Of a stretch of DNA of 64,000 nt, positions 9,523 through 19,099 are shown piece after piece. Numbering within the stretch: position 1 is the first letter of the stretch; every line of letters starts with the position of its first letter. The DNA is from Isochrysis galbana (lineage: Eukaryota; Haptophyta; Isochrysidales; Isochrysidaceae). The notes under the pieces are model-generated. The model did not search any database. It was not told the origin of the DNA and saw only the letters and a program-made list of their open reading frames with translations. The stretch covers positions 434,001 through 498,000 of the forward strand of contig CM030939.1 of the NCBI GenBank assembly GCA_018136815.1, written 5' to 3'. Both the position numbers and the translations under genes were made by a program.

Positions 9523-11022
9523 ATGCAGCCTAGCAGCCCTTCAGACGGAGCAGTGGGCCGTGGGGGAGAGAGAGCAAAGGGGGAGCTCCCTCTCTTGCCG
9601 GAAACTCTCCCAAACGGCGAGGCCCTGGCTCATGAGCCGAAGCGGCTGGTGGAAGGCACTAGCATGCAGGCGGAGGGCGCGGCGGGTTGCGGGGAAGCGC
9701 CCGTAAAGGGAGAGCTCCCTCTGCACCCCTCAAAGTTTGAGGGGGCCAAGAGAGCTGCTGTGTGCTGTCTTGATGAGGTATTTCCAGACTTCTCTGACGG
9801 CCGCTCCTCGCGCCACGGGGGCGCCGTCCGCGCCTCGTCAGCTCCTCCAAGTAAGCATGGCGGCTCGGACCGCCGATCAAACCTGGACAGCTGGAGTGCG
9901 GAGACATTGGCTGTGGCCATGCCGGGCTCTTTTTCTGTGCCTATCTCGCTGTGTGGTTCCACCCGTACCAACAGTCCCGGCTCACTCTCGCTCGACTCAG
10001 GCGGTGTTTCGATCAACGTCGACAAGCTACCTGATCCGAGTCCGGTGCGTTCGATGTCTTGGCGTAAAGCAAGGAGCCTCGACGAAGCTCTTAGTCAGGC
10101 GACACCTGAAGAGGCAGCCGCCATTTTGGCGAGCAACAGTGGCCGGCTACCTAGGTTGAGGACGGCTGCTGAGGATGCGGAGGAGCGAAAACAGCGGCAT
10201 CTCGCGGCAGAGCGTGTGCGAGCTCGTGTAGCTGCTGCTGCAGAAGCTGCGTTGCAGCAGCGCTCTTGTGCTGAGGCCTTGCATGGGCCTGTCATCAGCA
10301 ACGCTGCTTATCTCATCCCACACCATGCGCAAGATGACATCCCAGCCGCTGCGCGCGGAGCCCTACAGATGCAGCAAGCCTTCTCGCAGCAGCAGCCCGT
10401 GAGCCTCGCCGGTGTGGCTCCTGCTCTTTTAGGAGGCCCTCTTGCGACCTGTTTCTCTGCACACGCTCAGATGGAGGAGCAGCTGCGGGTACCGACGGCT
10501 TTCTTGGCACCGACTGAAGTGCGCTCCGTCAACCCGTGCAGCTCCGCGTGTGACACTCATTCTCATACTCGCCGCACTCCCTGTAAGCCGGGATTTGCCA
10601 TCCTTTCATCGAGGCTGGCTGCTGCCAGTGCGGCGCCTACGCCCGACTACCCACCAAAGATCCAGTTGCCACTGAAAGACTCGACGAACTCCCTCCTGAG
10701 CAACGGGAGCGCCTCGCTCCTGCTCAACTTGGCGTCGCCGAAGCGCACAGCTCAAGCATCACTGTTGCTGCGCACGTACAGCATGGAGGAGGTGGCACGC
10801 CATAATAACCGAGAGAGCTGCTGGCTCGTGGCGCATGGGAAGGTGTATGACGTGACGCCATTCCTAGAGGCGCACCCTGCTGGGACCACCTCGATCATGC
10901 GACATGCGGGTACCGACGCGACGAGGGACTTCGAGTTTCATTCTCACGGAGCGCAAAAGCTTTGGGACCGCTTCCATATTGGGTATGTTCGTAGGCATGA
11001 CCCGGGATGTGCGGTTTCGTAG
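9523..11022 (+). CDS. Protein with C-terminal cytochrome b5-like haem domain
   Basis: This single-exon frame encodes 499 residues. The first 410 or so are low-complexity (Ser, Ala, Pro, Gln) with a coiled-coil-like helix around residues 215-250 (AEDAEERKQRHLAAERVRAR). The last 80 form a cytochrome b5 fold: YSMEEVARHNNRESCWLVAH, GKVYDVTPFLEAHPAG and the second ligand block DFEFHSHGAQK. The two haem histidines (in HPAG and FHSH) are present; HPGG has become HPAG. Such domains carry one electron to a partner oxidase or desaturase, but no fused oxidoreductase domain is present here and no membrane anchor is seen. The ATG at 9523 is the first in frame. Function beyond haem binding is unknown. Confidence 0.8.
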   Translation: MQPSSPSDGAVGRGGERAKGELPLLPETLPNGEALAHEPKRLVEGTSMQAEGAAGCGEAPVKGELPLHPSKFEGAKRAAVCCLDEVFPDFSDGRSSRHGGAVRASSAPPSKHGGSDRRSNLDSWSAETLAVAMPGSFSVPISLCGSTRTNSPGSLSLDSGGVSINVDKLPDPSPVRSMSWRKARSLDEALSQATPEEAAAILASNSGRLPRLRTAAEDAEERKQRHLAAERVRARVAAAAEAALQQRSCAEALHGPVISNAAYLIPHHAQDDIPAAARGALQMQQAFSQQQPVSLAGVAPALLGGPLATCFSAHAQMEEQLRVPTAFLAPTEVRSVNPCSSACDTHSHTRRTPCKPGFAILSSRLAAASAAPTPDYPPKIQLPLKDSTNSLLSNGSASLLLNLASPKRTAQASLLLRTYSMEEVARHNNRESCWLVAHGKVYDVTPFLEAHPAGTTSIMRHAGTDATRDFEFHSHGAQKLWDRFHIGYVRRHDPGCAVS

Positions 11023-11335
11023 ACTGTCCTCAAACCTACAGCATCTGCGCGATCATGATGAGGAATGGTTCGCACTTTCTTTGGGCACGCGCTTAGGAAG
11101 TGCGCCCTGTCCGATGCACTCGTGGCTCGTCCACGAACCCACATCAAAACCTGCGTCGCACCTCATGTCTTTCGCTTCCCATTTGCTACTTACAGCCTCA
11201 TTTGCGGCGTAGTGTTGTCCTATTTTGATGGACATGCCCTACCTTCTTGCTCTAGTGAAAGGCACTCTCGCCCTTGAGTGCATCTCGCTGTGCAGGCGCC
11301 CTCCTTCCCCGCCCTCTCTCGTGTTGTGTGTGCTG
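11023..11335. other. 3' flank of the cytochrome b5 gene
   Basis: No gene is recognised. The stretch probably contains the 3' UTR of the gene ending at 11022. It ends where the inverted retroposon B1 begins. Confidence 0.4.
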
Positions 11336-11550
11336 TAATAATAAAACATCTGAGCGTTAGTTAATAGTCTCACCGCACACGCGGCCGTGGACCCTCTACT
11401 TTCTACTCACGTAGGAAAACTTTCTACACCCCCACTCCCCCGGCCCTTCTCCCCCCGCCATAAGGCGACTCCCCCCGTGCACTACTAGGGGGATAGGGGT
11501 GAAGGGCTTAGATATGGTCCGGTGGCAACTATCAGTAAACTGATAGGGTC

Positions 11551-12225
11551 ATGGAGCGCGCGCCGCCGCCCTCCCTCGCTGCCGCTGCCCTCGCCGAGAT
11601 GGACGAAGGCTTGAGTGACACGCCGCTGTCGCCGAAGCGACCGCGACAGGACGACTCTCCCAGCCAGGTGGGCACAGGAGCCAGCCTGCCACACCCGCGA
11701 ACCACCGCGAACGCCACGAACAAGGCTGCCATGCTGGCAGCAGCCAGCATGCAGCACACCTCCAACACAACACACAGCCACTCCAGCCACATCACACCAG
11801 TGGGACGCTTCCAAAGGGAAGGCCTCCGGGCTGGGACCCTACACAACCGCGGTACCGCCCTCGCGCTCCGGCGAGAGGGGCCGGCCCGGCACCATCTACA
11901 GCAGAACCCCAATGGGGAAATGCCGCATCAAAGCAAAGAGCTGGACAAAGAGCAGACAGGTCCCCCCAGCAAGGGGCACAGGAGCACAAAGGGGGGCAGA
12001 CCAGGAGGGTTGCTCCCCAATGCCTACGAATGCCAAACGGACAAGCGAGCCTCGGGCGCGCGAACGTCGCAAGCGTCACAAGCCCAAGAGACCCATCACA
12101 ACAAACACCACCTTGAGAGAGAGCCTACGCAAAGCACCCACGAGCAAGCTAACCGATGGGATAACGGGCCCAAGCAAACTCCCGGAGTTCTGGAAGCGAG
12201 CGCTGAACAACATTCGCACACTTAA
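11551..12225 (+). CDS. LINE-A 5' ORF (ORF1-like), unknown function
   Basis: The frame starts at the ATG four bases after the terminal hairpin and encodes 224 residues. The beginning (MERAPPPSLAAAALAEMDEG, then TPLSPKRPRQDD) is conserved in the copies at 52340 and 57294 (minus). It is rich in Ala, Arg, Gln and His; a conserved core reads KAAMLAAASMQHT. Copy 52340 has a stop where this one has Gln (RPR-stop against RPRQ). No RNA-binding motif is recognised. It may be a nucleic-acid-binding ORF1 protein, by position only. A long overlapping frame starting at 11615 continues into the C-terminal frame, so a frameshift may have joined the two. Confidence 0.5.
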   Translation: MERAPPPSLAAAALAEMDEGLSDTPLSPKRPRQDDSPSQVGTGASLPHPRTTANATNKAAMLAAASMQHTSNTTHSHSSHITPVGRFQREGLRAGTLHNRGTALALRREGPARHHLQQNPNGEMPHQSKELDKEQTGPPSKGHRSTKGGRPGGLLPNAYECQTDKRASGARTSQASQAQETHHNKHHLEREPTQSTHEQANRWDNGPKQTPGVLEASAEQHSHT

Positions 12226-12239
12226 GCTAACATCCCTAG

Positions 12240-12975
12240 AGACGAGTAGAGAAGGCGTATTATCACAACCCATATGGGGCAGCCCGACACACCCGGGACC
12301 CAAAATGAACCCCTCGTGGGCGAAGCTATGGAACAAGCTAGAATGTAATACCATACATAATGTGTTCACAGACTTCGACGCAACATTGCCCTATAGTAGC
12401 GAGGAATGCGGACAATATCTTAGAAACAACGACACCTACATTCACTTCCAGGGAGGATACATCCCAAAAGACCAATTTTTGGCATCATGGAGCGCCATAG
12501 TAGACCACGCCGAGACAATGCTGACGGCACGGGCGGATCCAGCGGCTGTAGGGACCTCGGAGACGAGGCGAGAGGCATGCGAGCAGTGTGGCTCGGAGGA
12601 GCACACCCCAAAAATACACATAGCCCAAGACGGCAGCTATTTCGCCGAGCTCAAAGGCGCATGGTATGAAGTGGAGCTCTCGTACCTAGGAACGCCCATA
12701 ATTGGCGAAAGGCTCGACAATGCTCCTGGACAGCTAGACCCCTCCCCACCGGCAAAATGGGGGGACGGCTTCAAATCTAACAAGAGATTGGAATACCCCT
12801 TAGCGGACGAGTATACCCTAGACGGAGTTACCCCACTAGACAAAATGGGAGTGGAGCAACTAACACGAGCAATCCAGAAGACGGACGGAAAGCGTAGGCG
12901 CCTAACGGGTCCCGAGAACTGGAAGCAACGACTACAGGTACCCGACAACACGTGGGAACACCTAGCCACAATATA
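12240..12975 (+). pseudogene. LINE-A ORF2-like C-terminal region, part before the nested insertion
   Basis: The frame (open from 11615) contains SKLPEFWKRALNNIRTLKLT and MNPSWAKLWNKLECNTIHNV. From about 12610 it aligns with the copy at 15000: WYEVELSYLGTPIIG, DPSPPAKWGDGFKSNKR and KRRRLTGPENWKQRL. The YLGTPI block resembles the region just after the RT core of LINE proteins. Reverse transcriptase motifs upstream are missing. The frame is broken after HLATI by the insertion at 12976. Confidence 0.6.
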
Positions 12976-13725
12976 AAAAAAAACTTCATAATATTCTTAC
13001 CGCACTCGCGGCGAATGGAACCACTACCTACACGTAGCATACTTTCTACACCCCCACTCCCCCGGCCCTTCCCCCCCCGCCATCAGGCGGCTCCCCCCGT
13101 GCACTACTAGGGGGATAGGGGTGAAGGGCTTAGATATGGTCCGGTGGCCCGCGCCCCCCCCCGGTGATCCGTTCCCCCCTTCCTCCTGCGCCACCTGGGC
13201 TGGCGGCCGACTCTGTCTCGACTTATCCTGTAAACAGGCGCGAGACTTACCGATTTTTCGGTGAGCGGAGCTCACGCTCCGCCCCCCCCTTCTCCGCGCT
13301 CTCTCTCCCCTCTCCTGCAGGCACGCGCGATGGCGCGCCTGCGGCAGGCCTGCAGCTGCCCCTGGCGACCCCTGGAGGCTCCTGGAGGCCAGCTCAGGGG
13401 GCAGAGGAGGCTGGGGCTGGGCCCTGGCCTCCCCTGCCTCTCCCTCGCTGGCGCTCCTGAGCCTCAGGGGCCCCCACTCTGCACCTGTCTGCCTGTCGAA
13501 CAGGGGGGGAGGGGGGGTTGGAGCGATGGGCTGGCCACGAGGGGCCAGGATGGGCGAATGGGGCGAGCCTGTGGGGAAGGGAGTGGGTCAGTAGGGCAGT
13601 GGGCTCCTGGCAAGCCATCAGGCGTGCCAGGAGCATGGGTGGTTCCTCCCCCATGGCAGGGGAGGAGTGGAGAGAGGGGGGGGCTCGTGCCCCCCCATGG
13701 GCGAACTAAGTATAAACTTAGTTCG
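12976..13725 (-). mobile_element. Nested family-B retroposon B2 with 16-bp target duplications
   Basis: ACCTAGCCACAATATA flanks it at 12960-12975 and 13726-13741. On the minus strand it starts exactly at the duplication with a 10-bp-stem hairpin (13702-13725, stem CGAACTAAGT), then GCCCATGGGGGGGC, and ends with GAATATTATGAAG and a T run at 12976-12983. Removing it restores one continuous LINE-A frame, with HLATI joined to YTSSMMTARD, as in the sister copy at 15345. The interior is GC-rich and lacks a convincing ORF, so it is probably a non-autonomous retroposon that uses another element's machinery. Confidence 0.85.
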
Positions 13726-13741
13726 ACCTAGCCACAATATA

Positions 13742-14366
13742 TACATCCTCGATGATGACGGCGAGAGATACACACCTCCACTTCAAGCACTTAACCCACA
13801 GAAGGATTGGCACCTACAACCGGTTCGCGGACAGAGATAAGACTTGCCGCATATGCAAGGCGGCCGACGAATCTTCCACCCATCTAGGCGAATGCCCGAG
13901 AGTAGTAAACATATTCGAAACGCTCGACAAACTGGCAAGGTACACCCCCCGAAGCGATAGAAGCAGGGAAGAAGTAATCATAGATAACCTTTTCATGCAC
14001 CCCGGGGGGGAAACACCGCGATCGCTCTCCATACTTTACACTCTAGCGTGGAGATATATTTTAACAGACTTCTACAGGATACACTACGATGGCATTGAAT
14101 TCTCGGAGGAATCAGTGTTGATAAGAACGATAGATAGATACACGACGCTAAGCAAGGCACTACTATTTGCGAGTACAACAGACTCGGCAAGGACCGCCCA
14201 AGCAGGCATGGGCAGACAGCCGAAGAAAAGGATAGACATGAACGATGTATACCCTTTATTCACAATAGGTGCAAGAGGTAAGCTAGAACCAAGCCTAGAG
14301 TTGCAGACCCTGACCACCTCGATGGGGGTGGCATATATAATTGCCGAGAGACCCGAGCCAGAATAA
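13742..14366 (+). pseudogene. LINE-A ORF2-like C-terminus with zinc motif
   Basis: After the nested insertion the frame continues with TARDTHLHFKHLTHRRIGTY and the zinc motif CRICKAADESSTHLGECP (C-x2-C-x8-H-x3-C), a zf-RVT-like knuckle found after the RT domain of many non-LTR retrotransposons. It then has LAWRYILTDFYRIHYDGIEF and ARTAQAGMGRQPKKR before the stop at 14364-14366. These blocks are conserved in the copy at 15031-16074, so the domain evolved under constraint. Confidence 0.75.
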
Positions 14367-14984
14367 GCCTGAGACGAGGTACATCTCGACTGGACATAAA
14401 CCCACCGAAACACGATAGCGACCAGAAAGGGCGAGAAAAGGACGAGCACGCCCGAGACCCGACAGTCACACGACGACATTTGACCAGCAACAGGCCTGCC
14501 CGGAACCCGCGCTTTGAACCAGGCTCGTGGTAGCGCACCCGAGCCAAACCCCGGATACCGAAGACAAAGGAATGAAGGGGGAAAGGGGAGGAGGTGGAGG
14601 GAAGGGAAGTTAAGGGCGGTGACAGTAGGGATGGGGAAGTACCCTAGTCTAGTAGGTGTGTAGCCCAGAATCTTCAGATGTTTTTTTTTTTTTTTAGATA
14701 TGGTCCGGTGGCCCGCGCCTCCCCTCGGTGATCATTCCCCCCTTCCTCCTGTGTTGACGTATGTTGAACGGCCCCCCAGAGTACGTGTGGCCGCACAACA
14801 GACAAGCCTTGGCTCGCACCACTTTGGCGCGGCCAGCCACCTCCTCTATTGTGGACCACTCGAGAGCACTGCCCTCGAGCGTATCCACATCCTCTGTGCC
14901 CCAAGCGTCGGTCATGGCCGGCGCATGGCCGCCACCGTCGCTGGCCATTGCGGAGACTTGAGACTTTCCCGCACCCAGGACGAC

Positions 14985-16087
14985 AATACACATCACGCAG
15001 GACGGCGAATACCTTGCCGAAGTAAACGACATGTGGTATGAGGTGGAACTCTCATATCTAGGCACCCCAATTATAGGGGACCGTGCGACAAACAAGCCGA
15101 CGAACTTGGACCCGTCCCCACCGGCAAAGTGGGGGGAGGGCTACAAATCCAACAAAAGGACGGAATACCCACTCCCTGACGAATACACTCTTGATGGTAA
15201 AACGGAGCTCGACAAAACAGAAGTGGAACACATAACGAAAGCCCTACAGAAGGCCGAGAACAAACGCCGGCGACTTACGGGCCCAGACAATTGGGAAAAG
15301 AGACTTCGGCTGCCTGACAACGTCTGGGCGCACCTCGCCGACATATACACCTCGCCCATGCTTACGGCGAGGGACACGCACCTCCACTACAAACACATCA
15401 CGCACAGGCGCATCGCCACAGCGAACAGGTTCGCAGACCGCGAAAGGACATGCCGATTCTGCAAGGAAACAGACGAGTCCTCCACCCACCTGGGGGAATG
15501 CCCGCGTCTATCGAACATCTTCGACGCACTTGACGCTCTAGCAAGACACTCTCGACGGGCTGACACGGCAGGGGAGAAACAGATAATTGATAGACTCTTC
15601 CTTCATCCCGACGACCCATGCCCCAAATCACTACCCATACTATACTTACTGGCATGGAGATACATCCTCAAAGACTTCTACAGGATACACTACGACAACG
15701 CCAGCTTCTCGGAAGAATCGGTGCTAGCACGTACCATAGAAAGATTTACGAAACTATGCTGCGCCCTCCTCTTCGCAAACGCGACGGACTCAGCGAGGAC
15801 CGCCCAAGCCGGCATGGGACGCCAACCCAAAAAAAGGAGCGACCTGGGCGCGGTGCGACCTCTATACGAATCGGATAACAAAGATAACCTCATTCCCAGC
15901 GCGGAATTGCAGTCGTTAGCCTCGCGGCTAGGAGCAGAATATATGATTAAGACCGTCCCTGAAGCGGACTCGGTATCGAGCCAACAATCAGCATATACAG
16001 ACAACACAATAATCGAATACAAACGGGCCAGAACACCACCCCAAAACACACCCCAAGCCACGCGCACACCATAAAAGGGCCCGCGAA

Positions 16088-16119
<32 letters not shown>

Positions 16120-16210
16120 ACAAACAAACAACGAGCCACAAGAGAGAAATCCATTAGGCCTGCCCTGAACACGCGCCCATAACCGGGCCCATGGTAGTGT
16201 ACCAGGGCCG
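14985..16210 (+). mobile_element. Second, 5'-truncated LINE-A-like copy
   Basis: It starts abruptly at about 14985 inside the coding region (IHITQDGEYLAEV) and shares its 3' untranslated part (ggcctgccc, then gacaccgaagacaaaggaatga) with 14490-14590. A tract of AAAAC units lies at 16087-16130. The T-tailed end is missing; at about 16285 the sequence passes into a copia-type segment. 5' truncation is typical of target-primed retrotransposition. Confidence 0.7.
15031..16074 (+). CDS. Non-LTR retrotransposon protein, C-terminal fragment
   Basis: This 347-residue open frame is the best preserved copy of the LINE-A C-terminus. It shows WYEVELSYLGTPIIGDR, then EKRLRLPDNVWAHLADIY, the zinc knuckle CRFCKETDESSTHLGECP and the conserved block YLLAWRYILKDFYRIHYDN. 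No reverse transcriptase or endonuclease motif is included because the copy is truncated at the 5' end. The ATG at 15031 is internal; the frame is open upstream from about 14990. It should not be taken as a host gene. Confidence 0.75.
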   Translation: MWYEVELSYLGTPIIGDRATNKPTNLDPSPPAKWGEGYKSNKRTEYPLPDEYTLDGKTELDKTEVEHITKALQKAENKRRRLTGPDNWEKRLRLPDNVWAHLADIYTSPMLTARDTHLHYKHITHRRIATANRFADRERTCRFCKETDESSTHLGECPRLSNIFDALDALARHSRRADTAGEKQIIDRLFLHPDDPCPKSLPILYLLAWRYILKDFYRIHYDNASFSEESVLARTIERFTKLCCALLFANATDSARTAQAGMGRQPKKRSDLGAVRPLYESDNKDNLIPSAELQSLASRLGAEYMIKTVPEADSVSSQQSAYTDNTIIEYKRARTPPQNTPQATRTP

Positions 16211-16810
16211 CACCCCCGACACCGAAGACAAAGGAATGAGGGGGAGAAGGGGAGGGAACGGAGGGAGGGGACGAAAGGGCGTTGTTGACGAATTGGGATG
16301 GCTCATAGGGCCTGAGGGCAATGAGGAAGGGGCCAAGCCGGCGGCAGGCGCGGCGAGGGAGACGACTTCGGAGGTGCTGACGGGCTGAAGCCCGTCAGCA
16401 GAGGAAGGCGGGCAGGCGGGCTTGAGCGGGGGCGAGGACGGCGGCGAAAGCGACATCGAACGAGCGGCGAGAGGCGAGGGCGAGTGAGAGGAGGGCTGTG
16501 ATGGCAGGGGCTGGCGAGAGAAGGAGAGGTTGTAGGGTCTGAGTGTTACGAGAACGAGGGGCCGGACGGCAACCCTCTCCGCGTCCGCGGCTATGCCACT
16601 CTCGTCTTCTCCCTCGCTGCCGAGCACGCAAGGAGGTAAGCCAGGTGAGGGGCAAGCAGGCGACAAGGGAGGCGACAAAGGAGGCGAGGGCAACAAGGGC
16701 GAATGGGCGAATGTAGGATCCTGCGACGGTGACTAGTGACTAGCCTGCGAGGAGGGGACATAGAAATGCAGACAACTTCTAAAACAAAAAGGTCGATCGC
16801 GGATGCGACA
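16154..16810 (-). mobile_element. Copia-type gag N-terminus and leader, inverted fragment
   Basis: On the minus strand, 16620-16805 repeats the leader seen at 6370 and 38520. It is followed by a Pro/Ser-rich gag-like start (MSLSPPSSPPLKPACPPSSA, then SEVVSLAAPAAGLAPSS). The same segment recurs at 31284-31736 and 30655-30760. The frame runs on into LINE-type 3' sequence at about 16285, so the element is truncated. Confidence 0.5.
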
Positions 16811-16847
16811 ATAGTTGGCCGGGGATCCTAAAGATCAGGAGCGGTCG

Positions 16848-16885
16848 TGGCACGCTCCATAGTTCAAACTATAACAATAGTTTTT
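16848..16885 (-). repeat. Retroposon 5' hairpin, third sequence type
   Basis: On the minus strand AAACTATTGTTATAGTTT (16866-16883) forms a 7-bp stem with a 4-nt loop and is followed by GAACTATGGAGCGTGCC. The same 50 bp occurs at 31070-31108. It repeats the hairpin-then-ATGGAGCG plan of the other retroposons with a different stem sequence. Confidence 0.5.
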
Positions 16886-17244
16886 GAGATTTCTGATGCT
16901 TGGACTTTTCAATGGCGCGTTCTATGTGAGAATTTCTTCGCATATGGCGCTCCATGGAGGGAGCTCTAGTCACGTTGCACGCCCACACTTGATGCCCCTG
17001 GCCGGAGCCACGGCCCTATCCCCGTACTAATCATCGATCTTCGCCGCCTCAATGACGTCCCAGCCGATGAACCGACGATGTCATAGCCCTTCCGTTGTAG
17101 GCTTCCATTACGTCAACATGTGGCATGTCATTCGCGTGCATCACGTTCTTCACAGAGAAGAAATGAGCATCCGAAATTGGAGTAGGACATGTGGTGGCAG
17201 TGAAATTGTGGACTCTCTCTCTTCGAATCTCTTCACCTCTCCTC
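16886..17244. other. Spacer downstream of RBD1
   Basis: I see no gene or repeat here apart from the likely 3' UTR of the rubredoxin gene (leftward from 17245). Confidence 0.4.
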
Positions 17245-18061
17245 TCACGTAGAGATGGCGACGTAAACGAGGTAAGCAATTGCAGCGAGGGAGCCGGTGA
17301 TGAAAATGCTCATGGGGGTGTCATCGAGCTTACCTAACATATTGCCGGCCTGCAAAAAGAAAGTTGGTGTATGAGTGTGCATTCCAAGGGCAGTGAATCT
17401 CATGAGCAGCTTCTTACCTTCTTCACAAAGCGCCGGCGTGGTCCCGCGCACTGAGGGCATTTCCAAAAAGGTGGGAGCTCTTCGAATGGGGCAGTGGGAT
17501 CGGGATCATAAATGTATCCACAGTCGGCGCAAACCCATTCACCTGAGGCGTAATGTCACCAAACGGGTCTGTCAAGGGTGCAACACAGTCATCCTCATCC
17601 TCAAAGCTTAAATTTGTAGAGCCCGATCTTATGGACAGGTCAGTATGCAAGTATGCACAATTGGCGGAACATGTGCGATCGCGTCCTCGCGAAATAGGTA
17701 CGGCAACTTGCCACTCTTGTGAGAGTGTGGGAAGAAGCGCCGTGCTTTCAGAGGGAGGGGCACCGGGTCCAGGGAGGTGCGGGGGCAGAAGGTGGTTATA
17801 TCGAGGGGGTTTTGGGCGCGACAAAAGAGTGTGTGGAGGGGAGGAGGGGGAAGGATTGCGCGGGAGAGGCCGCCAAGGGCTTCACTGACCAGCCCAGTAG
17901 CCTCGCTCCTCAAGAGTGGGGACCGTCTTCTTCTGCCGCCCAAACTGCATGGAGGGCGTCAATGTGCGCGGTTCGAGCCGGGGAGTGAGCGTTGCTGTGG
18001 AGAGCGCCAGCGCCTCTGAGCCCCATCCGATGCAGACCAGGGCAACGAGTGCTAGCTTCAT
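17245..18061 (-). CDS. RBD1: Plastid rubredoxin of the RBD1 type (photosystem II assembly)
   Basis: Three exons join in phase: 18061-17890, 17542-17418 and 17349-17245, giving 133 residues. The start is a signal peptide (MKLALVALVCIGWGSEALAL) followed by a short Thr/Arg/Pro-rich transit-like stretch. The first junction creates GYWAGEWVCADCGYIYDP. The rubredoxin iron site is complete: CADC and CPQC, with WKCPQC. The last exon adds a C-terminal membrane helix (SIFITGSLAAIAYLVYVA). A rubredoxin with a C-terminal membrane anchor is the layout of RBD1, a thylakoid factor needed for photosystem II assembly in plants, green algae and cyanobacteria. Function here is by homology. The bipartite leader fits a plastid of secondary origin. 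Confidence 0.9.
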
Positions 18062-18830
18062 GGATAGAGTCTCGGGGTGGACGACGGGGGGCGCGCGCGC
18101 AGAGGGGAAGAGGCGGAAGTCGAGATGACTGCGAGGTGTCTTGGAGGTGAACCGCACCGAAGTAAACTACGGGGTACTTTACTCGGTGTAGTTCGGTGGG
18201 GACCCCCACAGATCCGGGGGGGGGGGGGCGCCGCGCGCGGCCCTCTGGCTCATGTAGCTACCATGGGGCCTGGCGGTTGTGCTGGGCGCTCGGATGCACT
18301 GTGCGGCCGGTGGAGGGACCAGCAGGTGTATGCTTGCCGCCTGAGTCCGCGCACAGTCCACCCTCGTGCAGCCACGCCGAACTGGGGGGGGGTCAGGGAA
18401 GTGCGCTCCAGTATGGCTGCGTGAGGCAGTCAGCACGGTATTTGGTCGAATTGGGTGCGGCCGGAGGAGAAGGAACGGTCGGGCGATTCCAAAGGGCCCG
18501 TAAGGCGCCACTTTGATACGGGTAACGACTGCCTGAACGCCCCGGTGTGCACGTCGTGGGCCCACCTGTTATCAATTTTGACATCTCCCCACGCAGACCA
18601 CCCCTCCTTCCGCACAGGCTCAGGGTCGAGTGCCTGAATTGCGAGCGGCCTTGGGTCGCTCGAGCGCTGTGCACATAATTGGGCTGGCACCCCGGGGTGC
18701 TTCACTCATCCAGGGACAGCTATTTCTGGGTTGGCGACCGAATAGCATCGCAATTCATTGAGTGCTGTGATGGTGACGTGACCGGCAAATGTGAAATAGT
18801 TGGGTGTGGGCCATCAGTGTGGAATTGGAC
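18062..18830. other. 5' flank of RBD1; no gene seen
   Basis: The RBD1 promoter should lie at the left edge. The remainder is GC-rich with a G run at 18219-18229 and no recognised coding or repeat motif. Confidence 0.4.
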
Positions 18831-19070
18831 AAAAAAACTTCTTAATAATCTCGTCGCGCGCGCGACCCTGCACAGCCTCTATGCAGCCACGCCCGCTTCC
18901 CTTATCCCCCCTCCACCTGCCTCGCGGCTCGTCCCCTCGTGCGCTACCTAGGAGCTGGGTGCCGGAGGTTTCCAGTGGCAGACGGCGTGTACCGATCCCC
19001 GATGGCTTGTCTCACTCCTTCCTCTTGCGCCATCGGGCTATCGGCTGTTCCGAGTTCTCCCTTAATATTA
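18831..19070 (-). mobile_element. 5'-truncated family-B retroposon B3
   Basis: On the minus strand this ends with GATTATTAAGAAG and a T run at 18831-18837. Its body (gcagccacgcccgcttccct and onward) aligns with 39125-39210 of the family-B copy at 39086. The hairpin end is absent. Confidence 0.55.
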
Positions 19071-19099
19071 GGAGGTCAGGTAGCTGTGCTTCCGTTTAT

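Larger units (their letters stand above)
11527..14695 (+). mobile_element. Non-LTR retroposon LINE-A with 5' hairpin and sense-strand T tail
   Basis: Both ends are fixed by a 17-bp target duplication (AGATATGGTCCGGTGGC at 11510-11526 and 14696-14712). The element begins with a perfect hairpin (CTATCAGTAAACTGATAG, 11529-11546), followed four bases later by ATG at 11551. It ends with GAATCTTCAGATG and 15 T at 14681-14695. The coding strand is plus, so the tail is poly(T), not poly(A). Its C-terminal frame resumes after the nested element 12976-13725 and carries a CCHC-type zinc motif. No reverse transcriptase YxDD box is present, so the copy is internally deleted. Related copies: 14985-16210, 52318-53502, 56893-57364 and a piece at 60010-60235. 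Confidence 0.8.
11336..14961 (-). mobile_element. Family-B repeat B1 (inverted), split by the insertion of LINE-A, with hAT piece
   Basis: Read leftwards, the element ends with taacgctcagatg and a T-rich tail at 11336-11350. Its body at 11380-11526 matches the independent copy at 12990-13150 (for example gggggataggggtgaagggc and ttagatatggtccggtggc). At 11526 it is interrupted by a plus-strand element and resumes at 14696-14760 with cccgcgcctcccctcggtga. From 14705 to 14961 the minus strand encodes a BED-finger-like stretch (ACLLCGHTYSGGPFNIRQH), the N-terminal DNA-binding module of hAT transposases. Boundaries on the right are not defined. Confidence 0.6.

Noticed and set aside
17960-17985. 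GCGCGGTTCGAGCCGGGG, tRNA T-arm look-alike
   Set aside because: It lies inside the RBD1 first exon and no acceptor or anticodon arm can be built around it.
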